Shown piece by piece: positions 59,033 to 64,000 of a DNA stretch of 64,000 nt. The notes under the pieces are model-generated. The model was not told where the DNA came from. It worked only from the letters and a program-made list of their open reading frames with translations, and did not search any database. Every line of letters starts with the position of its first letter. Position 1 is the stretch's first letter. Both the position numbers and the translations under genes were made by a program. The DNA lies in contig NC_088779.1 of NCBI RefSeq assembly GCF_954871325.1, positions 5,644,846 through 5,708,845 on the forward strand, written 5' to 3'. Source of the stretch: Gordionus sp. m RMFG-2023. Lineage: Eukaryota; Nematomorpha; Gordioida; Chordodea; Parachordodidae.

Positions 59033-60872
59033 GTAATGTACTATTATTAAAGTACTTCGTTAGAAATAAATTTCATATGAAAAATATAAATTATTATTAG
59101 TTTTTCAACATTCTATAATCGATATATATTTGTAAAGTAAATCTCTCATGACGAGATAGTTATTTGATAATGTTCTGATTTTATTCAGCACATATGTAGA
59201 TCTATATATTTGTTCTTAGATATATAAAAAATGGTATAATTGATTGCTGTTATAAATTATATGTTGACTGGATTTAATAAATTATCTTAAAATTATAATT
59301 ATAAAATAGTTTCCCAATATTATTACTCATATAATTTTATGGCAATGAGTTAAATGCAATTAGGTAGAATGGTGATTTTTATAATTAATAATGAATGAAA
59401 ATATTTTAAATCAAACTATGTTTAACAAAAAAAATATATAATATTATGATCATTGATTGTGATGTTAGATGATGATGATAAATTTTGATTAAGTGAATTT
59501 TAATAATGGTATTAAATTAATGGGTTAATAAATAATTGGTAAGTTTGAGTAAATTAATTGTAATTTGGTAATATTTGCTAAATGAATGGGCTATAAATAA
59601 ATATAATTGCTAGATGTACTGTTTGATGATATGATTAAATATTAGGCATTAAAAAGATAGTAATTGTTGTAAAAAAAGTTGTTAAACTGATACAAGAATT
59701 GTTATTGCCAGAGTTGGGCATTGCCCCAAATAGTTATATCTACAAGTTCCTTTTCTATCTTGTACTCAGTATCATTTTGATATTTTTAATAATATACCAG
59801 TATATGTATGATCTTATATCTTTTTTATTTTCTTGACTACAGATTCTCTATAATGTTCATTTTTGAAAAATTTATATATCACAATATATAATCTTATTTT
59901 ATTTGGGAATCTTATATTTATTTATTTTTTTTTCCGCCATATTTCAAATATATTGACACCCAAAATTAGTTGAAAATAACATTAAGAGAATATAAATATC
60001 TTATACTGGCTATATGTTTAAAGTTTAAATTTTTTAATGTAAAATAATAGATCTATCAAAAAAATCCTTTTTGACAAAAAGCGAAGATGGAATAACTTAA
60101 TTCTCAGCCGATGATTCGCTTAAAATATAATTTTATTTATAAAATGAATATCTACCATTATATTGCATTAAAAAAAATGTAGAAAATGTCCTATTAAATA
60201 TTATATTTTCTTTATTAAAATTTATAAAAGTTCATAGGATATAAATTAAAAAATAAATTATTTATATATAAGATAATAGTTTTTTCATAAATATAATAGT
60301 TTTTCATATATATCATAATATTTTAATATAATACATTCTATCTAAATAACATAATGAATGGTTTCCTTTATTCATCTAAAAATAAAATAATAAATTATAA
60401 AGTACAATTATTAAATTAAGATTTTAAAAGATTATAGTAAAAAATTATAAATAATTAAAGTGAATTATATACACAAAATCACAAATATATAACTTTCTGT
60501 CGCAGTTGTTCAAATTTACAATGAAATATTGCAAATAATATTTTTTTTAAGGAACTATATTATTAGTTATTATTTTATATGAAAATATTCATGAAAATCT
60601 TGATTTGAATAGAAAAATAAAAATATTATCTTGAAGAAGATTTTGTGTTTGAAAAGTTAGTTATGTTTTGGGTCATGAGAATGGTGCGCGTGACCTGAGA
60701 TGTGTCGTATTCGGGATACGGATTTACCTAAATTAACAGGTAAATAAATATTTTTAGATGCATATTAATTTAATTTTTTTTAATTAAAATTAATCATAAA
60801 TAATAGCGCAATGTACTGGTTGAAGCCAGGATTTTATTTTTAGAATAAGGATTTTTGTAGGATGATTATATT
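59033..60872. other. AT-rich sequence with a hAT-like end
   Basis: At 59711 CAGAGTTGGGCATTGCCCCA begins about 240 bases similar to 4449-4745, the same repeat family with a hAT-like CAGAG tip; its right end was not found. Otherwise nothing besides the patch at 60657-60740 described with the divergent exon. Confidence 0.45.
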
Positions 60873-62498
60873 CAATGATATATATAACTATAGATTGGCG
60901 ATCATGCATAAAAAAACGTCCACCTATTGAAATCAGCTGTAGCGCCATTTTGTAGCTTGTACGTTGATCAAATGCCTCAATAATAATACTAATTTTTAAA
61001 AATTTAACAATTTTATATCTAATAATTTGTTAATAATGTAATTATGTAAAATAATCAAATGAATCCTAACCTCAACTGATCTTCAATTAAATTACATTGG
61101 TATTCTATAAAATAAAAAAACTCAACATTTAATCCAATAGTAGTATATAATATCATTAAATTACTTTCACCCAGAAATTATTCAGAAACATAGATTGCTA
61201 CGATATCACTGAAACAAAAATCACCAAAATTATACCCATACAAAATATTCCATACTTATATCTAATACACCCTCAAATATTCAACCAAATAAAGTCCACT
61301 GCCTATATTTAATTGCCAAAAAAACTTATCACATGACTCAATCAAGAAAATACTTCTTTCAATCAGTTTTTAGTTAATTTATCTACTTGATTAATATTAT
61401 TATAAAAATAAATTTATTTTTAAACATTCCTCAACCATTAACCCCCAATTATTTATTAGAAAATCTAATTTATTTTATACATATTAATTGCATATATCAA
61501 AATCATTTATTTTTTTATATATATTTGTTAATTTTTCTTATAAAATTAGTTTTTATAATTTTATCAAATTCACTTGATGTTTCAAAAAAAATCTTACTAT
61601 CCACATATTGTTCATTTATGGAATCCTTATTATTAAATATAATAATATTTTATGATTCATATCTTATTAATAAATAAAAATGATGCATCGTTATTTATTG
61701 TAGTTGCTGGTACTTTTAATTTTAGTTAAGTAATTTATACCTTAAAATAATAATCAAAATTTATATAAAAAAAGAGATCTGTATAGATATAATTAAATAA
61801 AATCTACAAATTTTGTTTTACTAATAAGAGAAATCAGTGTTAATTTTTTTCTTACTTTTTTAACTTATTTTTATTTTGTATTATTAATTTTATTATAAAG
61901 GATGAACCAAAGATATACTCTAAAAGTAGATGAAGATCAATTAATTACGTTAAGAAAATAAGATTTTATAAAAAAATATCCTGTCAATTAAAAATTATTT
62001 TGGATTATGTGTTCTAGATGAAATAAGTTAAACCATCTTAAAAGATGGGTTGAGAGCTCATCTCACTTAATTTTTATTGTAATAATCATTTATAATTTTT
62101 TTTGTTTTAATTATTTCATCTTAATTATAAATGACAAATGAAAACATCTTTTATTTTTTTTTCAATAAAAACATAGTGTAATAATAACATTTTTTGCATG
62201 GGTATAAATTATTATATAAATCATTTAAATAAGGTTTATACAATAAATATATAAAAATATAAATGTGTACACTTTAAAAAACAAAATGTATTTTTAACAA
62301 TATGATGATTCACATTCATATTATCTTTGATTATAAACATTCATCCTTTTTGATTCTATCATCACCTATAAAAAATAAAATATATTTACATTAGCATAGA
62401 TTATATATAATATCATAATTTTTATAATATGTCTTATATAAGGCCTGTTCTTTATACAATATAATTTTTAAAAAATAAAAGAAGATATAAATATTAAT

Positions 62499-62874
62499 TT
62501 ACATGACTTCTTGATTATTAAATTGTATTGCTTTTGTAAGATTTTGTCTCATACCAGTTATCAATTCCTGGTTTCTCAAGTCAGCAAAATGGAAAAATCT
62601 AATATTTAAATATCTTTAAAAAAAATAGTATTAAAACTAATAAATGATTACCTTTGAACAATTAATTTTACAAGAATTTGAAAATGGCTGTAACCAATCT
62701 CATGTTCATTAATATGTTCAGTAAGATCAATAAAAATATTTGTACCAATTATTGTGGAAAAAACCAACACTTCCATTTTTTTAATAATATTTTTACGTTT
62801 AATATCATTTTGATAAGTTCTAAATGAACTTTCACAAATTCGGCATAATATAGACATACTAGATGAAGGAATCA
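62499..62874 (-). pseudogene. C-terminal fragment of P/THAP9-like transposase
   Basis: Two blocks, 62652-62874 and 62499-62598, joined by a 53-base intron with good ends (AG|GTAATC, ATTAG). They encode IPSSSMSILCRICESSFRTY, KKMEVLVFS, IGYSHFQILVKLIVQRFFHF and GMRQNLTKAIQFNNQ, ending in TAA. The pattern of P-like transposase C-termini is a Cys-containing 'C..CE..FR' start, a helical middle and a basic 'R.KLTKLILFKNQ' end. I base this on recall of the family, not on an alignment. No THAP zinc finger or catalytic region is visible upstream. Confidence 0.6.
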
Positions 62875-63198
62875 CTAACCCCCCATTATACTATATTTAT
62901 TAGGCATAAAATTTTTTCTATTTATAGCCTGTAACCATTTTTCCAATAATTCTTTGGATTTTAATGGAAATCTATATTTAAAAATAGGTTGAGTAAAATA
63001 TAAGATATATTTATGACATTGATACAAAGATAGATAGTATATAAAAATCAATATAAATATCAGACCGGTTATTAGTAATATAGTATTGAATCAGTGAAAA
63101 TTTGTTGATTGGCAGAGCCTCTATTAATATATATATGGTTTACATATTTCTTACAAATATTTAAAATGAAACTGTATCATAGTAAATATGTATTTTAA

Positions 63199-63250
63199 AA
63201 TGGCTAACTTAATATTTTATCCAGAAAAATATTTAGGCAAAGTTCAAAAT
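63199..63250. mobile_element. Short hAT-type MITE fragment inside the P-like element
   Basis: AAATGGCTAACTTAATATTT followed by ATCCAGAAAAATATTTAGGC matches one arm of the MITE family; the other arm is missing. Confidence 0.55.
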
Positions 63251-64000
63251 AGAAATCTTATCAACTCAATAGGAAGAAACATTATTTGTCCTAGCAATAA
63301 AAATGAGAAAACTTTATATTTTTACTAAATAAGGATTTTTTTTCAATGTTTGTAGCTTATTAATGCTTTATGTAATAAATATGTTGCATATAAAAAATAA
63401 TATATATACTTATGATAAGAAATATGTGTATTAGATTCTATTTTATATGTTTTATTACAATTATGAACACAGCACACTCCCATTATCTAATTAAATAATA
63501 AATGATAGTGATATTATAAGATCTGTTTTGCATGTATCCTAAGATGCATTAACATAAGATTTATAAGTCCATGCAGGATTAGGTTAAACTATATTTTAAA
63601 AAATTAAAAGGTGGGTTAGTCTTAGATTCATTTTTTAAATATAATCACCTACTCCACCTTCATAAAAAAAGTCTTATGAAAATTTAAGAATAAAAGATAC
63701 TATAAAATATTATATCATAAATCACCTTTAAAACTAGACTTGTTTTCTATATATTAATATTTCTTGCTGACAAATAATGGATAACCAAACTACAAAATGG
63801 CGCTACAGCTGATTACAATGTGTGGACACTTTTATAATGCATTGAATGAATGAATCGTCAATCTATAGTTATATATATCATTGATTATATTAGAATTATT
63901 AATATTTTTTAAGTAATGATAAAATTCATAAACAATTTTTTAACCCTACTTAAAAGGGAAAATAGAACTTCATATTATTATTTTTTAACTTAAAAGGAAT

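Larger units (their letters stand above)
60873..63883 (-). mobile_element. P-like DNA transposon, 3011 bp, with 8-bp target duplication
   Basis: Terminal inverted repeats begin CAATGATATATATAACTATA and continue GATTGRCGAT; an inner inverted block CAGCTGTAGCGCCATTTTGT is shared too, within about 85 bases of each end. Perfect target duplications ATTATATT at 60865-60872 and 63884-63891. Length and duplication size are those of P elements. The minus strand carries the C-terminal end of a P/THAP9-like transposase; the rest of the interior is AT-rich and unrecognisable, so it is probably internally decayed. Confidence 0.8.

Noticed and set aside
61387-61677. 96-codon hydrophobic plus-strand frame
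   Set aside because: Composition (Ile, Leu, Asn, Tyr, Phe) is what random AT-rich DNA gives, and it lies inside the decayed interior of the P-like element.

Overview
This is one AT-rich window of an animal nuclear genome. The host genes are cut into short exons by kilobase-scale introns, and most of the rest is DNA transposons, MITEs and simple repeats. I cannot name the species. Intron structure, Asn/Ser-rich low-complexity inserts and the mix of hAT, P-like, piggyBac-like and Tc1/mariner elements suggest an invertebrate, perhaps an arthropod, but this is inference. Most of the genes only appear once small exons are joined: the splice phases I assigned agree across almost every junction, and the joined peptides follow known families.

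Host genes, all on the minus strand: (1) 1388-25974, an ACBD3/GCP60 homologue (ACBP domain, Q-rich region, GOLD domain), start codon found, middle incomplete. (2) 28428-56281, an MTMR2-type myotubularin phosphatase with 15 recognisable exons and an intact CSDGWDR active site; only the N-terminal exon(s) are missing. (3) 57735-58774, a two-exon NOPCHAP1 (C12orf45/DUF4598)-like gene. A possible divergent plus-strand first exon lies at 59002-59032. ACBD3 acts at the Golgi and MTMR2 in endosomal phosphoinositide turnover, so the neighbourhood is membrane-traffic flavoured, but nothing shows co-regulation.

Mobile DNA by region: 1989-5394, a Tc1-like element with a hAT nested in its 3' terminal repeat; 5702-6407, hAT with perfect 8-bp target duplication; 9.6-20 kb, several hAT-type MITEs, a 1-kb terminal-repeat element and a degraded hAT; 20198-23420, an inverted-dimer fossil interrupted by a hAT; 30.7-41.1 kb, a tandem segmental duplication inside a myotubularin intron, one copy of which carries a 4.3-kb foldback element made of opposed 118-bp satellite arrays; 51896-53463, a second Tc1-like (DD38E) element, also in a myotubularin intron; 60873-63883, a P-like element with 8-bp target duplications.

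The most unusual object is the foldback element at 33929-38256. It has hAT-like ends, a perfect 8-bp duplication and, in the neighbouring duplicate, its own empty site.
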